A stretch of DNA of 64,000 nt, taken from positions 8,091,159 to 8,155,158 of the forward strand of contig VXAI01000013.1 of assembly GCA_013399305.1 (NCBI GenBank), given 5' to 3'. The notes under the pieces are model-generated. The model ran no database searches. It saw only the letters and a list, made by a program, of their open reading frames with translations, and was not told the origin of the DNA. A program made the translations under genes and the position numbers. The stretch's first letter is position 1, and each line of letters starts with the position of its first letter. This document shows, in pieces, positions 13,001 to 26,909 of the stretch. This DNA is from Rostratula benghalensis (Eukaryota; Chordata; Aves; Charadriiformes; Rostratulidae).

Positions 13001-16000
13001 TTCCCCACAGCGCCCGTCTCCAGCACACTGTGAATCTTTCCTCATGGTGCCTGAAATCAGAGGGCATGTGCTCTACTGTGAGACATTTATAGCTTAGGGA
13101 GGACACAGGAGTTATATGAAGAGTATAACGTGTGATTCCTTTTTTAAGTCATTCGGTTTTTCATGGTTCTCACGTGATATAAACTCCTCTGTTCCTCAGT
13201 GAGACTCCTGTGACGTTTGGTGCATCTTTATGTCTGTATTTGACCCAGGGTCTTTCCCTATTCCACTGCTGGAGCCTGCAGCACAGAATTGCTTTTTTGT
13301 GACCTCCAGACCAGGTCATTGCAAACACACCTCACTTGAATGCATCCCGAAGCAGAAGGAAAACTTTGGAGAATTAAAAATCCATTCCCACCTCTCTTCA
13401 AAGGTCCAATAGCCCCAGTTCTCCTTAGCACATACTCAAATGTAATTTCAGTTGAACTTAAGCACTTCTTTTTGTGTGTGTGTGTGTGCTTAAAAAGAGT
13501 TTTGCGAATTGGAACAAAAATACTTAGGCTGTAGATGCACTTTTTGAATACAGGTCAAAGAACCAGTTGCTGCCTATCAGTTGCAAAAGGGAAACAAGTA
13601 AACCTTTTGTTTCTCTACTGGGTTTGAATGATGGATGCTGTTCATTCTTTTGTGACCTTCCCGTGACTTTTGTGTCAATGTGTCTTTCATGTGTCTACAG
13701 AAGACTTGTAAGCTTTGGCCTGTGATAACTATCAGCAAGCAATAGCTGTGGATGGATTATTTCTTTTGTAAGGATATTTTCAAAGCCTGTGTCATGATGT
13801 GCTCATTTTTCCATCCCTCAGCAGACACTGGCTTGTATAACTGATGAGAAAATGGGTTTTGGTCAACTATTGCAAGTGGCTAGTAATGATGTGTCATATT
13901 AGTGTGCTTGGCAACCTCAAGTGCTATGGCTGATGCTTCCAGGCTTGGTCTTGAGTGTTTGTGTACCATTAATGGCTTCCCAATGGCAATCTTTTTCCTG
14001 CAGGTTTCATTCTCCCTAATTATGGCCTGGGTGATAATTTGTAAACATTGAACATGATGTCTCTTCTTCACACTGTTTGCCACCATACTGACAAGTCAGG
14101 CCTGGCCTTATTTTGGAATAATGTTCAAGCTGTCATATGCAAGGAAGCCAGAAAGCACAGTCCTGCTTATTTTCCTAGCCCTCATTTCAACAGCTTGGGT
14201 CCTGTTTAACTCTGATCACAAAACACTCCACAGATCTACACAAGCTAAGATAAAATACTGACACAAAAACATTTTGTAGATTTTTTGGTGCATCCCATTT
14301 TTCCTTGCTTTATTACAGAAAAGGAAATGACATGGTCCTGCATAACCCACATAGAGCATGTTTGGACAAGAATACATTTAGTCCTCAGCCAGGTCATTTC
14401 AGGTTAGGTAACAGCAGAGCCATGTTAATTCATATTTCAGAAACTCCAGTGCCAGCAAATGGTAGCCTTTTCCCCCTTTAGGGAAATATTTGCTAGTATA
14501 GTTTTACACTTTTTTTCAGTAGGATAGTACATCTTGTTACTGTGGGCTCTGACAGACTTGTGGTGGCAAATTTATACAGGATAACCATAGCGATTACTGC
14601 TCCTGAGACTTCAGTTTGCTTTGCTCTCCTGGACTGAAATCTCTGCCAGATCAGGACCTGATTCCCTGTGGATCAGATGCCCTGCCATGGAGACAGCAGC
14701 ATCATTTAACAGGACAGGGTAAATGAGAGGGGGTGATGGTAACAGCTCCATCCATCCAACTTTAATCTGTTGCTGTAAATCTGTCACAGCACGGGCATCA
14801 GCTTCAACAGACTAAGCCCACAGCGGATGTGTCTTCACCAGACTTTTCAATTAACTGGTTGCATCTGTAGACAAGATTGGTTATACATAACACACTTACT
14901 GAGGTTAACCTATTTCCTATGTCCACAGATTAAAAATGTTCTTAAATTAGAATTGCTAACCTGAATTAATCACTACTATGAGTTAAAATAATGGAGAGAA
15001 CAAGGCAATTTGAGAGAGTAAATCATCAAAAAAACCATTCAAATGATCCCTGAGTTGAACTCAAATGGCTAATCCAACTTAAAAACCATATTCCCTCATA
15101 TTCAGCACTACTTTAACTCTGATTTAGGTTATCATCTAGGATGGGAACATAACTTTCCTGTAGCATGATAGATAAACTAACATAATGCATTTTACTAGTA
15201 CATAGAGTCACAGGCCTTAATAGTGGTGATTTGGGTCATAAATTAATTCATAACTGATCTGGGAGGTTTCTATGGCACTCCAAGAGGTGTGTGTGCATGC
15301 AGATGGCTGACGGTGTAGAACTGGTGGGCAGGGCACAGCCCAGGCAATTGCTGGAGGATCTACCCTTAACTACACACCCAGTGCAGCCGTGTGTGGCAGA
15401 AGAAATTACTTTCATTAGCATGTGCAACTCATCTGCAAGCCTTTTCTTAAAATATTCAAATTCAAACTAAAGGAAAGAATCTAAATTCTCCCAGTACAAA
15501 ATATACTCTTTAAAATACATGGTCCATTACTGGGTCCAATATAGGATTGTAATTCACAGCAGCTATCAATAGAAGCATTTTCATTCTCTGCCAGGTTTAT
15601 TTTTAACAGGTGTTAAAATACACGAACACTGATCTACCCTTTGCAGTGGAGAAAATCTTATTCTTATACTCATTTAGCTGTATTTTTTCCTGTAGGTGCC
15701 CTGAAGAACAATAAAGTGTACAGTGATACCTTTGAAACTTGCTTCAGATCTCAACATCCTAAAGTCAACTCATATCTTGAGTCTGTAGCACAACTGGATT
15801 TATTTAATAATTTTTTGTTGTGATGGGCTACAAGGGCACTACAAGTTCTTTCATAATGAACATCAGCAAACACTCATTGATAGATTACAAATGAGTGGAG
15901 CTGATTAAGAGCTAGACATTGCTCAAAAAGACTAATTTAAAAGGTGGGATACAGCATTTGTTGGGATTCAGAGAAATTTCTCCTGTGAGGAAGTGGTACT

Positions 16001-17499
16001 CATTCTCAGGCCTGAAGAATCAGTTCCACAAAGAACAGGAACTAGGAAAGAAGTACAAAATATGCAAAGAATAATTGAAAAACAGGGAGAAAATGCCCAC
16101 AATAGGGTAGGCTCTTCCTTGTTTGTTCACACTTATATTTCCAGATGGATTTGGATCTTTAAATACAGGAGGACAGCTTTCTACATCTGGATGCATGAGG
16201 ATGGGGGAGGGGGGTGTGCGGTTCTCATTATTGTCCTGTTTAGTGACAGCAGGAAAATAGAAAGTACTCTTTGAACAACCCAACACTGTGGATTCACTGC
16301 ATTCATCTCAAACATGTAAGTCAGCAATTGCAGAGCTTCAGTAAGAAAATACCTGTGATGCTATATTTGGCAGTTCTAGTACAGCCTTAAGCTTGTATCT
16401 GCAGCAAATAATTCAGGCTGACAACTGGCAACGTCTTATTCAGTCCAAGTAGAATAGGAGCAGGGCAGAGATGGGGGTAGAATAACATATTACACTTTTT
16501 ATTGTACATCATAACAAATAACACAGGGTAAGGTTGGTATTCTGTTTCAGATGAGTGAATATGGAGATATTTGGGTTTCTCTCCCACTTTGTTACCTGTT
16601 TGGACAGATTAATTAATCTCTCAATATATTTTAACTGCATGTGCAAGGCAAGGACCTTTATTGACTGTAGCTGTTGAGATAAATGCAGATGTGTGCTCTG
16701 GTTCACAGAGGAAATCATACAAACTCAGGTAAAGATGCAAGTCTTTTTTGGTGCGATAAAAACACCTTACAGTAGGAGAAAGCAATTTTCTTGTATTTCT
16801 GACTTAATCCAGTTGATCAACTTTTTGCATGAGTCTGAGCATTCTGTGGTTGTACAGAATGGGGACAGTGTAATTTCCTTGGAATGTAGTTCCTCCTTTC
16901 GTAAAGAGCCAAGTTGGCAAACCTGGCTGCAAACACAATTTTAGCTCAATTCCCTTTAGTACTCTCACCACTTACTTAGATTTTCTACTTTATGCTTTAT
17001 GACTATAACATCTATCTACCTGAATTCCTGTATAGAAACACAGAGCAGATTTTGGAAGCCCTTGCTGCCTTGTAAAGCGAACAGCTTTCCACACTGTGAT
17101 AATTAAAGGAATGGCATGGGTCATAAAATGAAAGAGATTAAAAGGCAGATAGCCATGAGTAACCAAGACAGCATACAGATTTGATCTAAACGTTCTAACA
17201 GCAATTATGAATGATCTTGATGCAAGGCATTTCCTGCAGTTTAATTGTCATTTGGTGCTAATGGTTCTTAGGAGTCCCTGAGACAATAACTCTTCAGAGC
17301 TAAACATTAATGTCTAAAAAGAAAAAAATAGGTTCCGTACATCAATAGATAGTGATGATAAACTATATTATAAGAAAACTGAACCAAAGGATCTACATGC
17401 TCAGCAAATCATGCAGTTTCCTTTTGACATCATAGTAAACATAACAAGTATAATAATAAGAGCAATTAAAACCCATCAAGTCCCTGAATTCCTCTAAGG
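10090..17499 (-). other. MET intron 1, 3' portion; non-coding
   Basis: Intron upstream of exon 2, starting with the T-rich acceptor tract. It is AT-rich and carries only short unsupported open frames. It contains a (TG)8 microsatellite at 13473-13488 and short A or T runs near 11018 and 12301. No exon, RNA gene or transposon body is recognisable. Confidence 0.7.
13473..13488. repeat. (TG)8 microsatellite inside a short inverted repeat
   Basis: Eight TG units are flanked by TTAAGCAC at 13458-13465 and its exact complement GTGCTTAA at 13486-13493, which includes the last units. The arrangement could fold as an 8-bp stem with a TG-rich loop of about 20 bases. Confidence 0.9.
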
Positions 17500-18559
17500 T
17501 GTGGTACAAATACCTAGGATACCAAGCAAAAGAAATTGTGCTGGCTCCATTCTTTTTGCTGGAGGAGCTGGCAGGAGGGTGTCAGGCAGTGGCTCTTTTC
17601 CTCGGTGGGCACACATAAAGCATGCCGCTGGCTGCCACGACTTCATCCTTCTCGGTCAACGCGTATCCGAGGGCCACATGGCAAATGAGTGACAAAACCC
17701 GGGGTCAAGGATTTCCTATAGGTTGCTGACGCCTTGCTTGATACATAGCTCATTGAGCTGAGATGTCAAACTTTGTGCAAGGTCCCAGCAAGATCAGCAC
17801 ATCTGTAAGAGTGAGCTGGGCCCCAGGGCTGGAATAAGACTGCTGGGGGCTGCCTTAGCCAGGCAAAGGAGAAGCCGAGAGAAAGCTCTGCTTCTGGCCC
17901 CACGTTGCCTTTAGGTTGCCTCCAAGCCCCCTCCTGGCATCTAGGAGCTTTTGTGGGGCTGCTGAACCAGTCTGGCCTGGCTGCAGCCCGTTGGGCTCAT
18001 ACTGTGTCCACATGCATTAAATTAGTGCTGGAAGGGAGACTGCACTCCTGCACCCAAGCTGGCTCCAAAAGCATCATAAGCACAATCGTTTAACATTCTG
18101 AGATAACTAGCCCTGCCAAACACAAACTGTCTCTGTGCAAAACTAACTCAGTAGTCTTTGCCCCATGAAAAAATGTGGTGCAGACCCTCGGAATGGCCAC
18201 AGAGAAAACTGGATTTGCTGTTTGTAAACCAGCTAGTGAAAGTAACAGTCTACATTTGTACCTCAGCTTAGCAGAACACATCCTTTATCTGATACCAAAG
18301 TTAATAACCTGATGGTCTATTTAGTTTCATAGCAGCTTTTTGATAATCAAACAGGAGCAATGTCAAGGAGAGTGTTCATTTCCCATCTGTGTTTGGTTAA
18401 GGGGGTTATGACCTTTTCTTTTTAATGCTGACCTCGCTTTTGTCACTGCAAGTTTATGTTATTGCAATGCACTTTAACTGATGCCCTACTTTCACTCGGT
18501 TTAGAAACTGAGTTAATGATGGCTCATTGGCACGACTGCTGCCTTGCTGTGAACCTGTG

Positions 18560-18770
18560 ATTCATGATCTGCTTCCAAGGACTTTAGGGTATTGGTGTTC
18601 ATAAATCCCGAAATGGCCTGGGACCAGCCTATCTGACATCCCGGCCCTCACCAGAGGCAACGGTGTCACAGCTGCAATCAGTAGAGTGGCTGATGGCTGA
18701 TCTGGAGCAGCCTCAGCTCCTGTTTGTTGGCAGATCTCCCTCAGCGAGGGTCCATCAGCCACAGCTTTTA
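18560..18770 (+). repeat. Possible ancient LINE (CR1/L2/L3-like) remnant
   Basis: In one plus-strand frame, 18612-18635 reads NGLGPAYL, the kind of motif found near the C-terminus of reverse transcriptases in CR1/L2-type LINEs (Asn-Gly-Leu then Pro-x-Tyr-Leu). The flanks carry stops and frame breaks, as expected of an old fragment. The family assignment is inference from this one short motif. Boundaries are approximate. Confidence 0.35.
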
Positions 18771-20748
18771 TTCTGAAATGTTGTGCTGACCTTCAGAGGA
18801 TGCTGAAAAGCTCAACAGTTTGAAGAAGGAGTTCAGGGATGGTTGAGCAGTCCAAGTTTTTTTTCATGCTAATGTGCCTTTTTTTTTTTTTTTTAATGGA
18901 TTTTTCATTTAATTTCTTTAAGTCTGTACCCTCCGCTTATTTTGGGGAGACCCGGGGGGCTGAAATGTGTAACTGCTGCTCTCAAGGGCTCTTGTTCAAA
19001 CAGGGCCTGATACCAGGTTTTGGACTTGTCCAGACTCTGGAGTGTCTTCTTTGGAAATCTGGAGCCAGATTTGAGGAGTTTCCGAGATAAGCAAAGAGGC
19101 TGTTTCCAAACTTCAGAGAGTATTTACCTTTTTCATAGGGGTGACACGAGGATAAATTAGCTCATTCTTACAAAACACCTCCAAAATATGAAGGGCTTCA
19201 TGCTGGTGTTTTCAACAAGCACACCACAGCAAGGCTGAGCTGTAAGAGAGTGCTTGATGTAAAGGGGCTTGTTTAAAACCCTGGTCTCCAACCCCTGCAC
19301 AAACAGGTTGGCCAAAGGTCTAAATCTGGGACTAAGTCTTGGCTCTGCCCTTCTCTGCCACCTGGGTGCAGGCAGCCCCTGCCTGCACTCTCCTGCCTTT
19401 CTGCCATGAGAGATCCAGCATCCCATCCTGGTTGCTGATCCTCACTCTATTCCTCCTCTCCCCAGGGGAAGATGCAGACAGCAGAAGGCGTGGATGTGAA
19501 TCTTCCAAGGCAAAGCAGTCCTCATGTTCGGAGCCGAGCGGTCCAGGAGGAAGAGCTAGGACTTAATGTGGGACAAGAGGCTGCCTGTCAGCATCAGGAC
19601 CCGTCTGTGGTGGCTGGCTCCATCCTGTCTGGGGATGCAAACCAGCTTAGCTAGGAGCTGTAGCTTGGCCAGGACCGAGAGCCTCTTACTGCTCCATGCG
19701 ATTTATTCTCCTGCAGAGTTGAAGCTCAGGTGAGATCCAGGGCATATTCTGCATGAAGTGCAGGCACTGGTTAATCTAAGCACCTGTGAGCTTTGTGGCC
19801 AGTGTTAGCTTTCTGGATCCCTTTCTTGGACTTATGCCCTGAACTCACTCTAAACCCCATTTTAGATGCCAAAGTAGCTGCTCTGGATCCTACCCATAAT
19901 TTTAAGCTTGGTCTCCTTATCTAAAAGGAAAATCAAAAGGCAGTGGTAAAAGTGGAAACATCAGTTAATGTATGTTTTTAATTTAGGACTTTATGTAACA
20001 ACAATTGTTCCTAAGCATGAGGAGCAGTTAAGTAGTTGATAGCACTGAATTCAATACTTCAGACACTGAGCAAAGGTCACTGTCATTCAACAAGAACATT
20101 TTCTTTTACATCCCTGCTCCTACTTAAAATATTCAAATGACACTGTATTGCTTATTAGCACCATGTATGTCATGTTCATTAAAAAAATGGACTGCTCTTG
20201 TGATTAATAATTTCATACTTGAGCAATTTAAAATTGAATAAGATACAGCTGTTGGAGGTGATGCTGGGAGAGATCTATATTCTTACACACCTGGATTTTC
20301 ACAGGAAAGCCTGCTTTCAGACCCAAGGTTTGTCAGGATAAGTTACATTACTGTGAAGCTGCCACCTTCTCCAAGACTCGACTCCACAGTCTTTATGCAA
20401 ACAATATTCTCGTCGATTCCTGTGATAGCTGAGCTAAGGACTAGAAACCGGGTTCTTAAAACAGCCTGAAAGGCAGAAGATCTGTTGACATGACAGAATC
20501 TCAATATTACCTCATTTAAAATAAGCAATAGATGATACAGGGTAAATACTGAGATGCAGAAGGCATAACTTAACAGGGATGATAGGTGCAGAAGGGTAAA
20601 TCTTTAAAAATCTTATATATTGTTATTGAAGATAATCATTACTCTTTAAAGAAAGACTGAATTAACCTACATTGCATTTCCAAGTAACTAGCTAATGGAC
20701 ACGAGCATTATCTTTTCATATGTCTTTGAAATCCCTATAAACCATGCC

Positions 20749-20766
20749 CAGTCAAATATTTGACTG
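20749..20766. repeat. Perfect 18-bp palindrome in intron 1
   Basis: CAGTCAAATATTTGACTG is its own reverse complement. Just outside, GCCC on the left and GGGC on the right could extend the pairing past a small bulge. No function can be assigned from sequence. Confidence 0.9.
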
Positions 20767-21701
20767 ATGGGCTTTTACCCCTATTAATAGCATGCAATGG
20801 AGGTCTCGGTAAATAACCTACCTTCAGATTTGCCTTTTCCAGAAGGGAATGGGGTGCCTTAACCACCTCCTATTGCTCCTTGCTGCTTCCTGAAAGGCTT
20901 TTTGTACTGTGAAAACAATTCACTGGTTGTTACCTTATTTTTGTGCCCTGCAGGGATTTCAGGCGCGTACTCTCCTCAGATAAGCAGGAAGCCCTCCTGC
21001 TGCAGTCAGGGGAACTTTGGAAGCCACGTGTGTTTATCTGCAGGCAGAGGTTGGCCCAGCTTGTGTTTTGTTGATGAGAGAAGTGTGGTATTATTTGCAT
21101 AAAAGGAGTTATTTCAAAGCATGTTATCTGAAAACCTCTCAATTTGAAAACAAACAAACGAAAAAAGAAGCAAGCCACGCAGCAATTTTCAGGAGGCAGC
21201 AAAGATGTCTCTGAGTTCACCCCAAGCTGATTTTATCATGGCAGCTTACATCTGAGGAAGAACAAACACATACTTATTTTTGTAAATGTGTTTTCAGAAG
21301 GAAAGAAAACTCCAGAGAACTGGCAAACAGTCCTCCTGACTGATAATGACCATGCACAGTGTTTTCTCATTTTAGCCCTGCGGGAAAAACATGGGATTCA
21401 GTTCTGCAATTAGAAGGTCATTAATGATTTTTGCGATTTCGTGCACTCTGTGCTGACTTTGCCTTCCTCCTGTGTGGCTCTCATCTCTCCCACCTTCTGT
21501 TAGCAGGCTCGGCATTCAGAGCTAATCCTCTCCTGCAGTCTGCCATAGTTATCCAGGAAAAAAACAGAGCCGTTGTCGGTCACGTCTTTCTGATTACAAC
21601 CATGAGAGGGAGGGAATCAGCCCTTTCTCACAAATAGATATGCCTTGCAATCCATCTCCTTTGTATACATAAGAACGGGGTAATAAGGACAAAAATGCCA
21701 G

Positions 21702-22306
21702 TGTGCACTGGAAGCCCAGAAAGCCAACTGCATCAAAAGAAGTGTGGCCAGCAGGTCGCGGGAGATGATTCTACCCCTCTGCTCTGTGCTTGTGAGACCC
21801 CACCTGGAGAACTGTGTCCAGCCTTGGAGTCCTCAACATAAAAAAGACAACTGTTGGAATGGGCCATGAAGATGATTAGAGGGATGGAGCACCTCTCCTA
21901 TGAAGACAAGCTGAAAGAGTTGGGGTTGTTCAGCCTGGAGAAGAGAAGTCTCCGGGAAGACCTTAGAGCAGCCTTCCAGTATCTGAAGGGAGCCTACAGG
22001 AGAGCTGGAGAGGGATTCTTTGTCAGGAAGTGTAGTGACAGGACAAGGGGGAATGGCTTCAAATTGGAAGAGGGGAGATTTAGTTACATACCAGAAAGAA
22101 GTCCTTTCATGTGAGGGTGGTGAGGCACTGGAACAGGTTACCCAGAGAAGCTGTGGATGCCCCATCCCTGGAAGTGTTCAAGGCCAGGCTGGATGGGGCT
22201 TAGAGCAACCTGCTCTAGTGGGAGGTGTCCCTGCCCATGGGAAGGGGGTTGGAACTTGATGATCTTTAAGGTCCCTTCCAACTCTAACCATTCTATGATT
22301 CTATGA
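21702..22306 (+). mobile_element. 5'-truncated CR1 LINE, plus orientation
   Basis: This is the 3' end of a chicken repeat 1 (CR1) non-LTR retrotransposon. It holds the C-terminal part of the ORF2 reverse transcriptase: the KMIRGMEHLSYEDKLKELG segment, then FSLEKR and SDRTRGNGFKL. The conserved 3'UTR follows and ends in tandem ATTCTATG units at 22290-22305. No poly(A) tail is present, as is normal for CR1. Relative to the copy at 35.8 kb it has lost about 17 bases just before the KMIRG codons. The 5' boundary is approximate. The copy has neither endonuclease nor a full reverse transcriptase and cannot move by itself. It lies in the sense of the plus strand, opposite to MET transcription. Confidence 0.95.
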
Positions 22307-25300
22307 AAAATCCAATAGAATTTGATAGAAACAAGAGTAGCCTAATTCTATGGGATTTAATGGAAGATGTAATGAGGTTTTAAATTATTACAGTTCTGAA
22401 TCACAAACAGTATTGATATTCCATTTCATAGGAGAATTCAAAAACTTATAGTAAGGTTCCCAAGTTGGGTAGATTCAATAGGATTTTCCCATTGCAGAAA
22501 TCTGACTGAGGAGCCAAGGTAGAGACCTAGCAAGATCTGGAGAATGTCACAGGAGAGGACATCCCCAGACAAGGAGCTATTGAACCTTCTGAGAAGGCAA
22601 AAGGATATAGTGTGGTGTTGCCCTTGTGCCACATTCATATGCAAGGCCTATGTTTGCAATACCAGGAAAAATAAACATTTGGGAGTTTCAGATCCTGACT
22701 ACAATATACTTAACCAATACTAAATACTAGGAAATGGGGAAAACAAAGCAAAGCACAGAAATGAAGCCACAGGCCAAGTGCAGATCCTCTACCTGTTCTC
22801 AGCACTGGCATGGTTTCCACTGAAGGTGATGGAATTCACTTGTACCCAGACACCCTGAGTTTAAGTAAAGACACCTACATCCCAGCAGGAGGAACACCCT
22901 CCGTTACTATTTGGAAGCACTGCAAACACAACAAGGATAAAACTCATTATCACTGCAGCACTCTGTCCTTGAACGTGTACGGGAAAGCAACTGCCAAGTG
23001 GATGCCAAAGTTTTCCTTCATCAGAAGGGTTAAGCAACAATTAAGATAAAGTTTTCAATCTGCTACTGTAGGCTCAATCGCATTCTCAAACATGCACAAC
23101 ATTTTCCACTGATTTGAATGGATGGTAAACACATTTTTCAGAGTGAAATTTGGATTATACTCTCTGATGCAGAAGTGTTTAATCACACAGGGAGCTTCAC
23201 ATTGGTTCACTGCTTCACTGGAGTCCAATATTGTTTGCATTCTACCTACTTTTTAAAGCATTATTAATATTGTGATTTTTTTTTTTTTTTACTGCAGCTT
23301 TGGGTATTTCTAAGAATGATATAAAATACTGAGTATTAACAAGAAATATTTTTCCCCAGGAAAAATATTAGCCTCTAATCCAAAGAGCAAAAGCAATAAT
23401 GTTTAAGCAAAGGTTTTCCAGGATAGTAATATATAAAATTTAAAATTAGTACCCACTTTCTAGAAGTAGACAGGAAAGCTGAATATAAATCCAGTAATTC
23501 ATTTAACATTTTCAGTGACATTAGGAAAGAGGAATTAATAAACTTTTATCATGAATTTAACTACCAACACCTTTCATTGTCTTCAGTAAAGATGCCTCTC
23601 TCTGCTTTATCCTGCTTCCTCAGACGTAGCCAATAGAATCTGGTATTATTGGATGAGAAGACACATGCCACAAAGGCACATGAAAATGATATAATAACAT
23701 CCATAACAGATATGGAGACACGTAATAACAGATAAAAGGGTATATAATTCCCATAACAGAAATCCTATTACAATTTTGGCTGTATAGCAGTTTTAGGAAG
23801 AAATCCAAGCCTCAGTTACCCCAGCATGTATCTAATGACAGATGAAGCTTGTGAAGTTATTGCAGTTTTACACAGCAGAACATCTTCTTTCCTAGTCATT
23901 CATTTGTAACAACTCACAGATTTGGGAATTTTCTCAAAGGCTGGGGTTACTCAGAGACCTGCTACCTTTATCCTCATAGGATTGTCCATGGGGTAGGTTT
24001 GAGGAAGGGAGAAGGAAACCCTGATGTCTGAATAAATATCTCTAATGGTTCTGAAATTCTGGTGATTTAGTTTGGGCCAACCAATCCAAAAAAGTTTTCT
24101 TATTCATGATAAAGCTAACGACAAAACAATAAAACCCCCATGTATATCTGTAGGCAACCACGTAGCACTACAGACCTCTACCAAGCTTGAAACCATGATA
24201 GCCAGAACATTTTCAATATGGAAAACACAACATAAGTGAAAGGTGAGGTTCAGCATCCAGCTCAAAGAAACTGAAAAATAAACAAAGAAATGAAAGAAAT
24301 AATATATCCTAAAGTAAGAGGAAAATAAATAACTTTGGAATTCTAACTGGGGATGGTAATTGTTTTCATCTGCTCATTAGACATGCTCAGAAAGGATTTC
24401 TGTTTCCACAAAATTTAGACAAAAGTAAATAGGTCCTGCAGGAATTATCAATCCGTACAAATATTAACGAGAAAAATTTCATGTGGAAAAAGATACCTCA
24501 ATCTTTTATTGAAGAACTTCTATTGAAGTTGAGAGGAAATCCAGTTTGCCAAGTCTATGCAAACACACACAAGAGCTAAACCCAGTGTCCATGAAGTGCC
24601 AGCGGCACAACTCCCAGGGACAACCACGAGGCCACAGTCTTGCCCATGGTTCCTACCAGGCACGTACCGCAGCCACAAGAGGAGGTGTAAAAAGAAAGCT
24701 GCATGTGTTGTAGGTCTGAGCTGCTGTGGTGGGTGACAGAGGGACCGGAAATCAGCTGAGGGCCATGTTCTGCCAGATGTGGGCAGGGGCAGCCACCGGC
24801 ACAGCTGGAGCTGGGCGCAGACATCCCGCACTGGGGCCACGCGGCTCTCAGCCCTAACAAATGCTCAGCATAATCAGTCCATTAGTCCAGGTTTCCCCCA
24901 GTCCCAGACAGTTGTTTAAAATGAGCATCATTTGAAGCAAACCAGAAACCTTAACACTGCATTTAATAAATAACTGTAACTTTACTGCCTAAATTCAGGG
25001 TGGTCCAGCCTCATTACTGTTATAGGCAAAATGCCTTTTTGAATCTTGTAACAACCACTCTCCCCTCTGAAGGGGTTTCAGCTATGGCACATAGGGTACA
25101 GAGGCACACTATAAGGTCACAAACCTGGGCACCTCTGGATACCAAGAGGCGGGAATATTATATATGCTTTAGTTTTTGGCCACCTGCCTATGTCTACACA
25201 GCTGAAAACCCTTCAGGTCCTCCATGGAAGCCTCCTGCAGTTGGGCTCTTGCCTGGAGGCCACTTCTTGGGCTACTCTTCACTCTATAAAGAGAATCAGA

Positions 25301-26877
25301 AGACTTTTATGGGACTCTCTTCAGTCACAACCAATGCTATGATTCCAGCCATTTTATAAAATAAATTATCCGTTTGGCAAATTTCATATCCTTATGCTGA
25401 AAGAACATCTGCCTAAAGCCAAAAACTTCCTGTGTGGGAAGTGAACAACTCACATTCTATAAAATTGTCAATAAAAGTTAATTACTTATTGCCTAAATCT
25501 AGCAGTCTTTATAACTGTGCCACCTCAATTAACTAAGTCTGCTTATAGAAGTGTAACCGAGAGGCCCCTATGCTTCATCATCAACTCCAGAGCCATGCTA
25601 TTTTGAAAATAAAAGACCTGTATCCTGTCCAAAAAAAAAAAGCTCTGGAGGTGACTCGCCATGTTGCCACTTTGGATTACAAAAAAAACCAAAACAACAA
25701 CCACCCAAAAAAACTCAGCCAGCACACAGGGGAAGGCTTAATTCCAGCAAACACACACATAAACAGGAAATCTCTCTCCAGTCAGAAGGTATTTTTCCTT
25801 CGTACAATGGGGTTCAGAGATGTGTCATCATATAGTTTAAAACAATTGCTAAGGAACCTTACCATTCCCAATAGCTTCGGAGTAGAGACGGCTTCCACGG
25901 TCGAAAGCCTGTCCGAACTTGCATGGGAAGCACATGAACACTAACAAATGTATGCTGGCTTAGGCCAGCACAGAGTTTTTAATCAATAAGCATGTCAAGC
26001 TGGGGGACGGGGAAGGGAGGGAATCAATTTTCAGAAGGCAAATGGTTACAACTGTAGATTTAATCAAATTGCAGCTGCAATCCCTTACTATTCTCAATAT
26101 TTTTGAAAGAAAGTAGCTCCATGGCAAAGAATGAATTTCAATAAATGTCACATATTTAGTTATATTGCTGATTTTTTAAAATTTATCAAGCTAGGTCACT
26201 GATCTTCACAGAAATGATACCAGGACATGTCAAAGAGATTCTGATAGCGCTTAGTTGGATAAACGTCAAAATGAAGAAACTACAGTAGAGGAAAGCAACT
26301 TGGATAGAAATTGTTATTTCTCTGTGACTACAGGAAAAAAGATATGCCAATGTGACCCTTCAAAGAGAGGTTAAGGCCAGAGTGTAGACAACAAAATGGA
26401 TAGCTATCAAATACCATGGTGATGGCCGTGGTGTGAACACTTGAGCAAAATTAAAATCTTCTGAAAGCATTTGACAATTTTCCTTTCGCATGCATTTACA
26501 ACCAAATTTATCATGAACTCAAAGAGACCCCTTCCGTGACCTTCCAAACAAAAGCATGATTGCATGGTTATTTTCTTGGGACAAGCAGAAGAGACTGTTG
26601 TAGAGCTGTAGGATGTGCAAAAAACGGGGTCCATTTAAGAATTTTGAGTTTTTTGAACTCCTCAGCATTGCAGAAACTCTCCCGTTACTGACACCAACTT
26701 CAAAAATGAAATGCTTCAAGGCATTTACTTCCCTGGAGACTGGCATGCCAAGAGGAGAGGTGGAAGAAAAGGGCTTTGGGGTATCCCCCATCTCCCTGTT
26801 GCACCACATGCACCCTGTGCCTGGGTCATGCACAAAGCCTCTCCTTAGCATATGAGGGTTAGGGTTATAAAAACCTT

Positions 26878-26909
26878 AGAATTTGAGGGTTATAAACCCC
26901 TCAAATTCT
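26878..26909. repeat. Perfect 12-bp inverted repeat with 8-base loop
   Basis: AGAATTTGAGGG at 26878-26889 and its exact complement CCCTCAAATTCT at 26898-26909 enclose TTATAAAC. A related GAGGGTTAGGGTTATAA stretch lies immediately to the left at about 26853-26869, suggesting local duplication. It is not followed by a T run on the plus strand. Confidence 0.9.

Larger units (their letters stand above)
17500..21699 (-). other. MET intron 1, central portion with mixed GC patches
   Basis: The intron alternates AT-rich stretches with moderately GC-rich patches at about 17.55-18.05, 18.55-18.75 and 19.3-19.7 kb. Open frames here are at most 96 codons and match nothing I recognise. The patch near 18.6 kb has a LINE-like protein motif and is listed separately. 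A perfect 18-bp palindrome lies at 20749-20766. No exon is supported. Confidence 0.6.

Noticed and set aside
21854..22114. 86-codon open frame
   Set aside because: Part of the truncated CR1 reverse transcriptase, not a host gene.
26851..26868. Telomere-like GGGTTAGGGTT
   Set aside because: Fewer than two full units; too short to be an interstitial telomeric tract.
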